From: Streptococcus sp. DD12
GTDB lineage: Bacteria > Bacillota > Bacilli > Lactobacillales > Streptococcaceae
Assembly (NCBI RefSeq): GCF_001578885.1
Contig: NZ_KQ969495.1
Span: forward strand, 281,532-345,531
DNA length: 64,000 nucleotides
Direction of reading: 5' to 3'
Numbering within the stretch: the first letter of the stretch is position 1; each line of letters starts with the position of its first letter. A program made the translations under genes and the position numbers. The notes beneath the pieces are model-generated. The model saw only the letters and a list, made by a program, of their open reading frames with translations. It ran no database searches and had not been told where the DNA came from. Shown here piece after piece: positions 9,332-17,532 of the stretch.

Positions 9332-9742
9332 ATGGAAAAAACATTTTTTATGATAAAGCCAGATGCTGTGGAACGTGGCATCGTCGGTGAAATTATTCAT
9401 CGGATTGAACGCCGTGGTTACCAGATAGAAGAGCTCAACCTTTTGACCTTGGATAAGTCACGTTTGGACCAACATTATGCCCATATTGTCGATCGCCCTT
9501 TTTACCCGTCTACGGTGGACTATATGACAGAAGGGCCATCTGTCATCGGTGTCCTATCGGGTCCTGATGTTGTAGAGGGCTGGCGTCACATGATGGGTGC
9601 GACCAACCCAGGTGAAGCAGTGGCAGGTACCATTCGCGGTGATTTTGCTACAGCGCCGGTCGGCGACCATATCCGCAATGTGGTGCATGGTTCGGATTCG
9701 ATAGCTTCAGCCCAACGTGAAATCGGTATTTGGTTTAACTAA
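9332..9742 (+). CDS. ndk: nucleoside diphosphate kinase
   Basis: Transfers the gamma-phosphate from ATP to NDPs through a phosphohistidine. 136 residues with catalytic H119 in NVVHGSDS and the N-terminal [12 protein letters not shown]. It follows nupC after 30 bp without a terminator, so it can be the last gene of the salvage operon, and its role in balancing NTP pools fits that. A strong terminator follows. Confidence 0.95.
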   Translation: MEKTFFMIKPDAVERGIVGEIIHRIERRGYQIEELNLLTLDKSRLDQHYAHIVDRPFYPSTVDYMTEGPSVIGVLSGPDVVEGWRHMMGATNPGEAVAGTIRGDFATAPVGDHIRNVVHGSDSIASAQREIGIWFN

Positions 9743-9749
9743 TAACAGA

Positions 9750-9778
9750 AGCCTGTAACGTCAGTTGCAGGCTTTTTA
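9750..9778 (+). terminator. ndk terminator
   Basis: AGCCTGTAAC (9750-9759) / GTTGCAGGCT (9764-9773), GTCA loop, one G-T pair, followed by T-run. Confidence 0.85.
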
Positions 9779-9903
9779 CATGTCTCTTGTATGTAACCTA
9801 CAGATGAGGCAGAGGATCTTGGTTTTCTTGTGGCCTTAGCCTGTGTACGCGCTAGTTTTCTAGCTTTCTGAGATTTTTATCGGATAGATAAGTGGAGGTA
9901 GGC

Positions 9904-10749
9904 ATGAATACATTTGAACTATTTAAACTAAAAGAAGCAGGCTTGAGTAACCTCAATATAAATCATCTCTTGGCTTATCAAGAACGTGAAAAAAGGCATC
10001 TCTCCTTACGTGATATGGCGGTGGTTTCGAGGGTGAAAAATCCTTCCTTGTTTATTCAGTCCTATAAGCAGTTGGACTTGGCAGAACTTCGTCACCGTTT
10101 TGGTCAATTTAAGTCATTTTCCATCTTAGATGACTGTTATCCGGATGCCTTGCGGCAGATTTATAACCCGCCTGTTTTACTCTTTTACCAAGGAGATTTG
10201 TCCTTGTTAGAGGCTCCTAAGCTAGCTGTTGTTGGAGCTCGCTCATCTAGCCAGGTGGGGACGTCATCTGTTAAAAAAATCTTATCCGAATTACAGCAAA
10301 AGTTTGCTATTGTGTCAGGTTTGGCTCGGGGGATAGATAGTGCAGCGCATATGGCTGCGCTCCAGTTGGGTTGTCGAACCATAGGCGTTATAGGAACAGG
10401 TTTAGATGGTCACTATCCGAGTGAAAATCGCGATTTACAAGATTATCTAGCTAAACACCATCTTGTCTTATCGGAGTATGGCCCCGGTGTTCCTGCTTTG
10501 AAATACCATTTCCCCGAACGCAACCGCATCATTGCAGGTTTGTCAATGGGCGTTTTAGTATGTGAGGCCAAGCTGCGTTCAGGAAGTCTCATCACCTGTG
10601 AAAGGGCCATGGAAGAAGGAAGAGATGTCTTTGCCATTCCTGGCAGCCTTTTGGATGGCCGTTCAGATGGCTGCCATCACCTCATCCAAGAGGGTGCTAA
10701 ATTGGTCATGTCGGGGCGAGATATCCTTGATGAATTTGCCCTAAGCTAA
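9904..10749 (+). CDS. dprA: DNA-processing protein DprA
   Basis: Binds incoming single-stranded DNA during natural transformation and loads RecA on it; in pneumococcus it also helps shut off competence. 281 residues. A Rossmann-like DNA-processing domain is marked by VVGARSSS, VSGLARGIDSAAH, GTGLDGHYPSEN and the RNRIIAGLS motif that touches DNA. ATG 9904 is chosen: an in-frame GTG at 9892 overlaps its Shine-Dalgarno GGAGGT. A separate unit between the ndk terminator and the topA promoter. A weak competence-box-like sequence lies just upstream. Confidence 0.93.
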   Translation: MNTFELFKLKEAGLSNLNINHLLAYQEREKRHLSLRDMAVVSRVKNPSLFIQSYKQLDLAELRHRFGQFKSFSILDDCYPDALRQIYNPPVLLFYQGDLSLLEAPKLAVVGARSSSQVGTSSVKKILSELQQKFAIVSGLARGIDSAAHMAALQLGCRTIGVIGTGLDGHYPSENRDLQDYLAKHHLVLSEYGPGVPALKYHFPERNRIIAGLSMGVLVCEAKLRSGSLITCERAMEEGRDVFAIPGSLLDGRSDGCHHLIQEGAKLVMSGRDILDEFALS

Positions 10750-10800
10750 AAAAAGGCGCTTTCGCTTCCCCATAAATGTCCCTTATATAGAAGAAATTGA

Positions 10801-10829
10801 TTGACAAGGGTATGAAAATGATATATCAT
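10801..10829 (+). promoter_or_regulatory. topA promoter
   Basis: Consensus -35 TTGACA (10801-10806), 17-bp spacer, -10 TATCAT (10824-10829), about 30 bp before the ATG. Confidence 0.8.
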
Positions 10830-10861
10830 GCTATCAGTTTGTTCTGAAAAGAGGAGGCGTT

Positions 10862-12991
10862 ATGGCACAAAGTACTGCAACTAAAAAAACGAAAACAAAA
10901 GCCACAACCAGCAAAAAACGAGCGACGCCAAAGAAAAATCTAGTCATCGTTGAGTCACCAGCCAAAGCAAAAACCATTGAAAAATATCTGGGACGTAACT
11001 ACAAGGTCGTCGCTAGTGTCGGCCACATTCGTGATTTAAAAAAATCTAGTATGTCCATTGATTTTGACAATAATTACGAACCGCAATATATCAATATCCG
11101 AGGCAAGGGTCCCTTAATCAAAGATTTGAAAAAGGAAGCCAAAAAAGCCAAAAAAGTATACTTGGCTAGTGACCCGGACCGAGAAGGAGAAGCGATTTCC
11201 TGGCATCTGGCCCACATTTTGGATTTGGATCCTAAAGATAAAAATCGTGTGGTCTTCAATGAAATCACCAAAGATGTGGTCAAAGATGCGCTCAAGGAGC
11301 CTCGTGAGATCAATATGGATTTGGTCGATGCCCAGCAAGCAAGGCGGGTTCTAGATCGCATCGTTGGTTATTCTATTTCGCCTGTCTTGTGGAAAAAAGT
11401 CAAACGTGGTCTGTCTGCTGGACGTGTCCAGTCAGTTGCTTTAAAGCTTATTATTGATCGGGAAAATGAGATTAAGAATTTTGAGCCTCAAGAGTACTGG
11501 ACCATTGATGGGCAATTTCAAAAAGGGACACGAAAATTTCAAGCCAGCTTCTATGGTCTAGATGGCAAAAAGAAAAAGCTTGAGACAAATGACCAAGTTC
11601 AGGAAGTCTTGGCCCGCTTGACGCAGGACCAATGGGCAGTGACCAAGGTGGATAAAAAAGAACGGCGACGTAAGGCTCCCTTGCCCTACACAACTTCTTC
11701 TTTACAGCAAGATGCGGTCAATAAGATTAATTTTCGGACCCGCAAAACCATGATGGTGGCTCAGCAGCTCTATGAAGGGTTGAGTTTAGGAAGTTCAGGA
11801 CATCAGGGGTTAATTACCTATATGCGGACCGACTCGACTCGGATTAGCCCAGTCGCCCAAGGTGAAGCAGCTGCTTTTATCACAGACCGCTTTGGGGCAA
11901 CATACAGCAAGCATAGCAATCGCGTGCAAAACAAAAGCGGTGCCCAGGATGCCCATGAAGCGATTCGTCCTTCAAGTGTTTATCGGACGCCAGAGTCTGT
12001 TGCTAAGTACTTAAACAAGGACCAACTTAAGCTCTATACCTTGATTTGGAACCGTTTTGTGGCCAGTCAGATGACCAATGCCGTCTATGACACCATGCGC
12101 GTGGCCCTAGAACAAAATGGCGTCATCTTTACGGCAAATGGCAGTCAAGTGAAGTTTGAAGGGTATTTGGCGGTCTACAACGATTCCGACAAGAATAAGA
12201 TGCTCCCTGACATGGTTGTTGGCGATAGTGTTAAAAAGGTCAAAACCCTCCCCGAGCAACACTTTACCCAACCGCCTGCTCGCTATTCGGAAGCTACTCT
12301 CGTACGAACCCTAGAGGAAATCGGTATTGGTCGCCCATCGACCTACGCTCCGACTTTAGAAACCCTTCAAAAACGCTATTATGTCCGTTTAGAAGCCAAA
12401 CGGTTTGAACCTACTGAACTTGGCGAGATTGTCAATACTTTGATTGTTAACTTTTTCCCCGATATCGTGGATGTCACCTTTACAGCCGAAATGGAGCAAC
12501 AGCTAGACGCTGTCGAAGAAGGCAAAAAGCAGTGGCAAACCGTTATTGATGGCTTTTATAAACCTTTTGAAAAAGAGGTGGAAAAGGCTGAGAGCGAGAT
12601 TGAAAAGATTGAAATCAAGGATGAACCCGCCGGCTTTGATTGTGACCTCTGTGGCCATCCCATGGTGATTAAAATGGGCCGTTTTGGCAAGTTTTACGCC
12701 TGTTCAAACTTTCCAGATTGTCGCAATACAAAAGCGATTACAAAGGAAATCGGGGTTATCTGTCCCAAATGTGAAAAAGGTCAGGTCATCGAGCGTAAAA
12801 CGAAGCGAAATCGTATCTTTTATGGTTGTGATCGTTATCCGGACTGTGATTTCACCTCTTGGGATAAACCTGTTGGACGCACTTGTCCAAAATCAGGTGA
12901 TTTTCTTGTCGAAAAGAAAATCCGTGGTGGCGGTAAGCAAGTTGTGTGTAGTAGCGAGGACTGTGACTACAAGGAAGATAAAATCAAATAA
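10862..12991 (+). CDS. topA: DNA topoisomerase I
   Basis: Type IA topoisomerase relaxing negative supercoils. 709 residues. A Lys/Thr-rich N-terminal extension of about 25 residues precedes the TOPRIM domain ([11 protein letters not shown] with E31; DPDRE at 104-108). The active-site tyrosine is Y320 in TYMRTDS. Three C-terminal cysteine ribbons follow (CDLC..C..C, CPKC..C..C, CPKS..C..C; the third lacks one cysteine). It has its own promoter and terminator. In streptococci dprA-topA adjacency is common. Confidence 0.96.
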   Translation: MAQSTATKKTKTKATTSKKRATPKKNLVIVESPAKAKTIEKYLGRNYKVVASVGHIRDLKKSSMSIDFDNNYEPQYINIRGKGPLIKDLKKEAKKAKKVYLASDPDREGEAISWHLAHILDLDPKDKNRVVFNEITKDVVKDALKEPREINMDLVDAQQARRVLDRIVGYSISPVLWKKVKRGLSAGRVQSVALKLIIDRENEIKNFEPQEYWTIDGQFQKGTRKFQASFYGLDGKKKKLETNDQVQEVLARLTQDQWAVTKVDKKERRRKAPLPYTTSSLQQDAVNKINFRTRKTMMVAQQLYEGLSLGSSGHQGLITYMRTDSTRISPVAQGEAAAFITDRFGATYSKHSNRVQNKSGAQDAHEAIRPSSVYRTPESVAKYLNKDQLKLYTLIWNRFVASQMTNAVYDTMRVALEQNGVIFTANGSQVKFEGYLAVYNDSDKNKMLPDMVVGDSVKKVKTLPEQHFTQPPARYSEATLVRTLEEIGIGRPSTYAPTLETLQKRYYVRLEAKRFEPTELGEIVNTLIVNFFPDIVDVTFTAEMEQQLDAVEEGKKQWQTVIDGFYKPFEKEVEKAESEIEKIEIKDEPAGFDCDLCGHPMVIKMGRFGKFYACSNFPDCRNTKAITKEIGVICPKCEKGQVIERKTKRNRIFYGCDRYPDCDFTSWDKPVGRTCPKSGDFLVEKKIRGGGKQVVCSSEDCDYKEDKIK

Positions 12992-12994
12992 GAA

Positions 12995-13019
12995 AAAGAG
13001 TGGTTTCTGCCACTCTTTT
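12995..13019 (+). terminator. topA terminator
   Basis: AAAGAGTGG (12995-13003) / CCACTCTTT (13010-13018), 6-nt loop, T-run. Confidence 0.85.
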
Positions 13020-13020
13020 A

Positions 13021-13047
13021 TGCTATACTCTATATAGTTTATAAACT
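13021..13047 (+). promoter_or_regulatory. promoter and palindromic operator of hdiR-like gene
   Basis: Extended -10 TGCTATACT (TATACT 13024-13029). Immediately downstream is the perfect 12-bp palindrome AGTTTATAAACT (13036-13047), at the expected transcription start and before the SD: a good place for autorepression by the HTH protein it precedes. Confidence 0.5.
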
Positions 13048-13060
13048 TTAAGGAGTTGTG

Positions 13061-13756
13061 ATGTTTTCAGGAGAACGCTTAAAGGCCCGTCGGCTTGAAT
13101 TAGGCTTGACACAGGTGCAGGTTGCCCAAGCTTTGGGGGTTGCTCAACCCTCCTACCACAATTGGGAAATTGCGAAGACGCAACCAAACAAGAAAAATAA
13201 ACAGATGCTTGCTACATTGTTTGAGGTAAGCCTTGATTATTTTGAAGGGCAGTATGAGCTGACGAGTATCTATGACCAATTAAACCCAAAAGCTCAAGGG
13301 AGGGTCTTGTCTTATGCTAGATCTCTTTTAGATTTGAAGGCCGCAGAAAGTGAAGAGTCAACTAAGGTAATCAAGCCTTTGTTTGCCTATAAGGTATATG
13401 AGCGCTTATCAGCTGGGACGGGTTATTCTTATTTTGATGACGGCAGTTATGATGAAGTTTTTTATCATGAAAAATTCGACCATGATTTTGCTTCATGGGT
13501 TTTCGGGGATTCGATGGAGCCAACCTATCTCAATGGGGAAGTTGTCCTCATCAAACAGACAGGTTTTGACTACGATGGGGCTGTCTATGCCGTTGATTGG
13601 GATGGACAGACCTATATCAAGAAGGTTTATCGGGAAGCAGATGGGTTACGGTTGGTGTCGATTAACAAAAAATACCAAGACAAATTTGCCCCCTACGAGG
13701 AAGAGCCACGGATTGTCGGAAAAATTGTCGGAAATTTCATGCCACAAGGCAGTTAA
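13061..13756 (+). CDS. XRE-family regulator with S24 self-cleavage domain (HdiR/LexA-like)
   Basis: 231 residues. N-terminal helix-turn-helix (about 1-60; TQVQVAQALGVAQPSYHNWE) and a C-terminal peptidase S24 domain. A scissile Ala-Gly pair occurs at 118-119 (LSAGTG), nucleophile Ser151 in GDSMEPT and general-base Lys187 or 188 in YIKKVY, so it should cleave itself like LexA, phage CI and lactococcal HdiR, releasing repression after DNA damage. ATG 13061 has AAGGAG five bases upstream; a GTG one codon earlier is too close to it. The targets are unknown. It sits alone between topA and gapN, not in a prophage. Confidence 0.85.
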   Translation: MFSGERLKARRLELGLTQVQVAQALGVAQPSYHNWEIAKTQPNKKNKQMLATLFEVSLDYFEGQYELTSIYDQLNPKAQGRVLSYARSLLDLKAAESEESTKVIKPLFAYKVYERLSAGTGYSYFDDGSYDEVFYHEKFDHDFASWVFGDSMEPTYLNGEVVLIKQTGFDYDGAVYAVDWDGQTYIKKVYREADGLRLVSINKKYQDKFAPYEEEPRIVGKIVGNFMPQGS

Positions 13757-13795
13757 GAGGCAGGTTTTGGCCTAATTGGAAGAATTTTCTGACAA

Positions 13796-13807
13796 TTACT
13801 ATAGTAA
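13796..13807. repeat. 12-bp perfect palindrome
   Basis: TTACTATAGTAA lies between the hdiR-like gene and gapN, about 60 bp before the gapN start. Possible operator; no family assigned. Confidence 0.35.
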
Positions 13808-13810
13808 AAG

Positions 13811-13831
13811 ATTGCTTTTAATGCAATTTTT
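13811..13831 (+). terminator. weak terminator after hdiR-like gene
   Basis: ATTGC (13811-13815) / GCAAT (13823-13827) with a 7-nt loop and a T-run. The stem is short. It overlaps possible gapN promoter elements (TTGCTT, then TAAAAT at 16 bp), so its role is uncertain. Confidence 0.4.
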
Positions 13832-13869
13832 GATAAAATAGCCTTATAACATATAAAGGAGTGTGTGCT

Positions 13870-15297
13870 TTGACAAAAGATTATAAAAACTATGTCAACG
13901 GTGAGTGGAAAGGTTCTGAAAGTAAAATTGAAATTTTTGAACCAGCAAATGGTGAACTGTTGGGTACCGTCCCAGCAATGAGCCAAGCAGACGTTGATGA
14001 GGTAATGGCAGCAGCAAAGGCAGCTTTACCAGCATGGCGTGCTTTGTCTTATACAGAACGGGCAGCTTACTTGCATAAAGCAGCTGATATTTTGGAACGC
14101 GATGCCGAAAAAATCGGTGCTGTCTTGTCAAAAGAAATTGCTAAAGGTTACAAATCTGCTGTGGGTGAAGTGGTCCGTACAGCTGAAATTATCCACTTTG
14201 CTGCTGAAGAAGGTCTCCGCATGGAGGGAGAAGTCCTTGAAGGTGGTGCTTTCGATGCAGGTAGCAAGAAAAAAATCGCTATTGTTCGTCGCGAACCAGT
14301 AGGTTTGGTGCTAGCGATTTCACCATTTAACTACCCAGTTAACTTGGCTGGTTCTAAGATTGCTCCAGCTTTGATTGCTGGGGACGTAGTTGCCTTTAAA
14401 CCACCAACGCAAGGGTCTATCTCTGGTTTGCTCTTGGCGGAAGCTTTTGTAGAAGCTGGCATCCCAGCTGGTGTTTTGAATACCATTACAGGTCGTGGTT
14501 CTGTCATCGGTGACTACATCGTTGAGCACAAGGCTGTAGACTTCATTAACTTTACGGGTTCTACACCAGTTGGAGAAAATATCGGTCGTTTGGCTGGTAT
14601 GCGTCCTATCATGTTGGAACTGGGTGGTAAAGATGCTGCCATCGTTCTTGAAGATGCGGATCTTGACTTGACAGCTAAAAACATTGTTGCTGGTGCTTTT
14701 GACTACTCTGGTCAACGTTGTACAGCCATCAAACGTGTACTTGTCATGGATAGTGTTGCTGATGAATTGGTGGAAAAAGTGACTGCCTTGGTTGCTAATA
14801 TTACTGTTGGTATGCCTGAAGATAGCGCTAGTGTAACACCTTTGATTGACACGAAAGCAGCTGATTTCGTTCAAGGATTGATTGACGACGCTGCTGAAAA
14901 GGGTGCAACTGCTAAGACAGAACTTAAACGTGAAGGTAACCTTATCTATCCAACCGTCTTTGACCATGTGACAACTGACATGCGTTTGGCATGGGAAGAG
15001 CCATTTGGTCCTGTATTGCCATTTATCCGTGTTTCATCTGTTGAGGAAGCCATCAAGATTTCTAACGAATCTGAATTTGGTTTGCAAGGCGCTGTCTTCA
15101 CACAAGACTACCCACGTGCGTTTGCCATTGCTGAACAATTGGAAGTCGGAACTGTTCATATCAACAACAAAACACAACGTGGTACCGATAACTTCCCATT
15201 CTTGGGTGTGAAATCATCTGGTGCCGGAACACAAGGTGTCAAATATTCTATCGAAGCCATGACACGTGTGAAATCAACAGTATTTGATATCAAATAA
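13870..15297 (+). CDS. gapN: non-phosphorylating NADP-dependent glyceraldehyde-3-phosphate dehydrogenase
   Basis: Oxidises glyceraldehyde-3-phosphate directly to 3-phosphoglycerate and makes NADPH, the main NADPH source in streptococci that lack the oxidative pentose phosphate branch. 475 residues when read from TTG 13870, the length I recall for S. mutans GapN. AAAGGAG (13855-13861) is correctly spaced for this TTG, while an in-frame GTG at 13861 overlaps it. Aldehyde dehydrogenase motifs: ISPFNYPVNL, FTGSTPVGE, MLELGGKD (general base Glu near 250), SGQRCTA (nucleophile Cys near 284). Stop is followed by a strong terminator. Confidence 0.96.
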   Translation: MTKDYKNYVNGEWKGSESKIEIFEPANGELLGTVPAMSQADVDEVMAAAKAALPAWRALSYTERAAYLHKAADILERDAEKIGAVLSKEIAKGYKSAVGEVVRTAEIIHFAAEEGLRMEGEVLEGGAFDAGSKKKIAIVRREPVGLVLAISPFNYPVNLAGSKIAPALIAGDVVAFKPPTQGSISGLLLAEAFVEAGIPAGVLNTITGRGSVIGDYIVEHKAVDFINFTGSTPVGENIGRLAGMRPIMLELGGKDAAIVLEDADLDLTAKNIVAGAFDYSGQRCTAIKRVLVMDSVADELVEKVTALVANITVGMPEDSASVTPLIDTKAADFVQGLIDDAAEKGATAKTELKREGNLIYPTVFDHVTTDMRLAWEEPFGPVLPFIRVSSVEEAIKISNESEFGLQGAVFTQDYPRAFAIAEQLEVGTVHINNKTQRGTDNFPFLGVKSSGAGTQGVKYSIEAMTRVKSTVFDIK

Positions 15298-15350
15298 TTT
15301 TATTGGGTGGGAGTTGCTGAATTTTTGGTGATTGTCATTCTCATGGAAAA

Positions 15351-15383
15351 GCTCTCAGAAGTTTTGCTTCTGAGAGCTTTTTT
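15351..15383 (+). terminator. gapN terminator
   Basis: Perfect 11-bp stem GCTCTCAGAAG (15351-15361) / CTTCTGAGAGC (15367-15377), 5-nt loop, six T. Confidence 0.92.
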
Positions 15384-15439
15384 GATTGTGTTTGGCTGGT
15401 CGTCAATAAGAAGCTAATATCAATTCCACAGCCAGGGAA

Positions 15440-15928
15440 ATGTGTGCCCCTCTACAGCACAGAATAGTTACTACTGGCCTTGCTAGGACTGAAAAAGGCG
15501 AGCGTATTCTTGCCCTCTCAGACTATGGCTATGGAACGGCTGACGGTTGCTTAGGTATCAACTGTACCCATGAAATCACTCCCTTTGTGGTCGGTGCCAA
15601 CTACAAGCCTGATTTGAGGGATGATGTCAAAGACATAACACCTGAGCAGGCTATCGAAAATGCCAACGTGCAGGCTAAGCAGAGAGCCCTAGAACGGTCT
15701 ATCAGACAGTCCAAGGAATATCTGCACGTTGCAGAGAAACTAGGCGATAAGGAGCTGATAAACAAGTATAAGAGCAAGGTAAGGATACAACAGGGAGCTA
15801 TGAGAGACTATCTCAGACAGCACCCTTTCCTACACCGTGATTACGCTAGGGAGAAGTACTATGACGACCCGTATACCAAGGCTAAGAAAGAAATCAGGGT
15901 CATAGCAAGACAAAAAGGAATGCGATAG
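15440..15928 (+). pseudogene. phage minor capsid protein 2, C-terminal fragment
   Basis: 162 residues resembling the end of Phage_min_cap2 proteins: the NCTHEITPFVVG segment (typical N-C-x-H...P-F), then EQAIENANVQAKQRALERSIRQSK and HPFLHRDYAREKY, the conserved coiled region. The whole family is several hundred residues long, so the N-terminal two thirds is missing and the ATG at 15440 is only the first one in the frame, with no ribosome site. It ends in TAG at 15926-15928 and the next frame continues in the same register immediately after, so the two may be parts of one former gene. Almost certainly non-functional as a capsid protein. Confidence 0.65.
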
Positions 15929-16216
15929 ATGTTGAAGAACTCAGATAAAGGTGTAATAATCGGCATTCATAACCACCCAGGTAGTTCTGTTCCTAGTTAC
16001 GCTGACTTACAGGCTTCCTATGAACGAGGTTATAAATATGGTCTTATTGCCTGTCATGATGGAAAAATTTTTAAGTATACTGTGCATAATCTCGTAGACG
16101 AGGGGTTGTATAGGTCTTTCCTTTTCAAACTCGATAAAAAAGGGTATAATGAAGATAACTTGAGAGAGTTTTCAAGGCAATTGTCTCTTATTGGAGTAGA
16201 TTTGGAGGTCATCTAA
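15929..16216 (+). pseudogene. JAB-like (HNHP) phage domain fragment
   Basis: 95 residues. GIHNHPGSSVPSYADL fits the metal-binding H-x-H-P...P-S-x-x-D core of JAB/RadC-type domains, and similar domains occur at the C-terminus of phage minor head proteins. The strand and glutamate that normally precede the motif are missing, so it looks truncated. It begins right after the stop of the capsid fragment, in the same frame. Its stop overlaps the next ATG (TAATG). Alternative: a small free-standing protein of unknown function. Confidence 0.5.
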
Positions 16217-16413
16217 TGGATTTGTATGATTTAGTTTCAAGCAAATTAGGTAAAGATTTGTTGCAATATTTAGAGGACCAGAGAAAAGAAAATGCTCAAA
16301 AGACTGGTTGGACTGAAGATGACAACGAAGATAATCCCCTCTCAGTTCTGACTATGGAAGAACTGGAATTGTTTGAAGAATACGCACTATTGACTTATCA
16401 AGATCCAGCATAA
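16216..16413 (+). CDS. small acidic protein, possible immunity partner
   Basis: 65 residues, acidic (EDDNEDNP, MEELELFEEY), no recognised domain. A strong Shine-Dalgarno GGAGG (16203-16207) and TAATG coupling to the JAB-like frame suggest it was made together with it. In phage-borne polymorphic toxins a small immunity gene follows the toxin domain directly; that role here is inference from position only. A strong terminator follows. Confidence 0.5.
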   Translation: MDLYDLVSSKLGKDLLQYLEDQRKENAQKTGWTEDDNEDNPLSVLTMEELELFEEYALLTYQDPA

Positions 16414-16421
16414 ATAAATTA

Positions 16422-16450
16422 GCACTTAGAAAGTATCTAAGTGCTTTTTT
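16422..16450 (+). terminator. terminator in prophage remnant
   Basis: GCACTTAGA (16422-16430) / TCTAAGTGC (16436-16444), AAGTA loop, six T. Confidence 0.9.
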
Positions 16451-16473
16451 GTACCCAAAATCAGGAGGTAACC

Positions 16474-16707
16474 ATGAATAAACGTATCAAAAAGAAACGT
16501 GAACTTGAGAACTCTCTACGAATGGCTGGATGTGCCATACAGTTTTTACTTGAGCAACAAAACCAAGCTATCAAGGACTTGCAGGCAAAAGAGGGAGCTA
16601 GCGAGGAAAGCAAGCAACAGCTTGCAGACTTACAGGCCCAATTTGACCAGTACAAGCTGGATAGTGACATTTGGTCTTTTAATTCCATTAATTTTTCGCT
16701 AGACTAA
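16474..16707 (+). CDS. small coiled-coil protein, phage-like
   Basis: 77 residues. Basic N-terminus (MNKRIKKKRELE) then a predicted coiled coil rich in Gln/Leu/Glu (EQQNQAIKDLQ, ESKQQLADLQAQF). ATG 16474 follows a perfect AGGAGGT at 16463-16469. No family recognised with confidence; similar basic-start small proteins occur in streptococcal phages. Separated from the preceding gene by a terminator. Confidence 0.5.
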   Translation: MNKRIKKKRELENSLRMAGCAIQFLLEQQNQAIKDLQAKEGASEESKQQLADLQAQFDQYKLDSDIWSFNSINFSLD

Positions 16708-16772
16708 TGGGTCAGGTGAGCATCTCCTGATGCTGATTGGTTTTCTTAGAGATCTCATGGGGCTGACTAACA

Positions 16773-16811
16773 AAAACTCCCCAAATCTGACCGTGCAAAT
16801 TCGAGGAGTTA
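16773..16811 (-). terminator. terminator of yoaK-type gene
   Basis: On the minus strand AACTCCTC (16810-16803) pairs with GGGGAGTT (16782-16775), followed by T-run. Confidence 0.7.
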
Positions 16812-16836
16812 ATCTGTTATTCTTTTTGTTCGCCTG

Positions 16837-17523
16837 CTAGAGGTTGCTTTTTTCAAGGTGATAACGGTGCACAGTTAGGCTGTAGTAGCTGATAACAGTG
16901 ATAAGGGCAATGGCAACCAGCCAAAGGGTGTGTTGGCCAATCAGACGATCAAAAACTGCACTGGCCAAGGCACCAAGGATAAAACTGGTAACCACAATGG
17001 TGTAGTTGTTTGCCTGCCGTTTGAGTTTGGCATCTTTTTGCCGACCAATAACATAATAGTACCAAGAAGTTAACATTTTTCGGTAGTTGCCCGATGTCAT
17101 TAAAATAGTGAATGGGTGTGATTCGATATGGCTCCCCGTAAAGGTGAGCATCATCAAACCAGTCCCAAATGCCAGAGGACAGACCCAAAGATAGGCATTG
17201 AGTCTGAAAAAAGGGAGCAGACTAGCAAAGATAGCCAAAGGAAGCAGAAGGTAGGTTCTCCAATAAGCTGTCTTCGCTCGGTCTTTGAAATAAGTCCCAG
17301 TCAAAAAACCGATGGAAAAAAAGACAATGGAGACACACTTAATTAGGGTATGGTTCCAGTTATCTGGCTTGAGGTCGGCTAATAACAAGACAATATTACC
17401 TGTCTGTGTGGCGACCAGTGAGTCGAAGTGCATATGGCAAAAAACATCAAGTGCCCCTCCAATAAAACCAAGGAGGATGGCCGTAAACCGACTATCTTGA
17501 GGCATGATTTTGAGAGTTGACAT
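16837..17523 (-). CDS. YoaK/DUF1275 family membrane protein
   Basis: 228 residues with six likely membrane segments. Family hallmark: an N-terminal GGALDVFCHMHFDSLVATQTGNIVLLLADL segment (here described by its start GGALDV and the TQTGN turn) repeated in weaker form in the second half. The function of the family is not established; small-molecule transport is often guessed. It is followed by a terminator and lies 9 nt downstream of the helicase gene on the same strand, so the two probably share a transcript. Confidence 0.8.
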   Translation of the reverse strand: MSTLKIMPQDSRFTAILLGFIGGALDVFCHMHFDSLVATQTGNIVLLLADLKPDNWNHTLIKCVSIVFFSIGFLTGTYFKDRAKTAYWRTYLLLPLAIFASLLPFFRLNAYLWVCPLAFGTGLMMLTFTGSHIESHPFTILMTSGNYRKMLTSWYYYVIGRQKDAKLKRQANNYTIVVTSFILGALASAVFDRLIGQHTLWLVAIALITVISYYSLTVHRYHLEKSNL

Positions 17524-17532
17524 GGGAGTCTC

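Larger units (their letters stand above)
15425..16710 (+). mobile_element. prophage remnant (head-gene fragment)
   Basis: About 1.3 kb between the gapN terminator and the yoaK-type gene with four small plus-strand frames of phage character. The first matches the C-terminal part of phage minor capsid protein 2. No integrase, portal or terminase is present. The left edge falls near 15425-15440, where the capsid frame begins abruptly. Direct repeats marking attachment sites were not found. Confidence 0.65.

Noticed and set aside
13796..13807. TTACTATAGTAA as a second binding site of the HdiR-like regulator
   Set aside because: It shares no clear core with the palindrome upstream of that gene; kept only as a palindrome.
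14320..14967. 215-codon minus-strand open frame inside gapN
   Set aside because: Shadow of the biased codon use of gapN; no ribosome site or recognisable domain.
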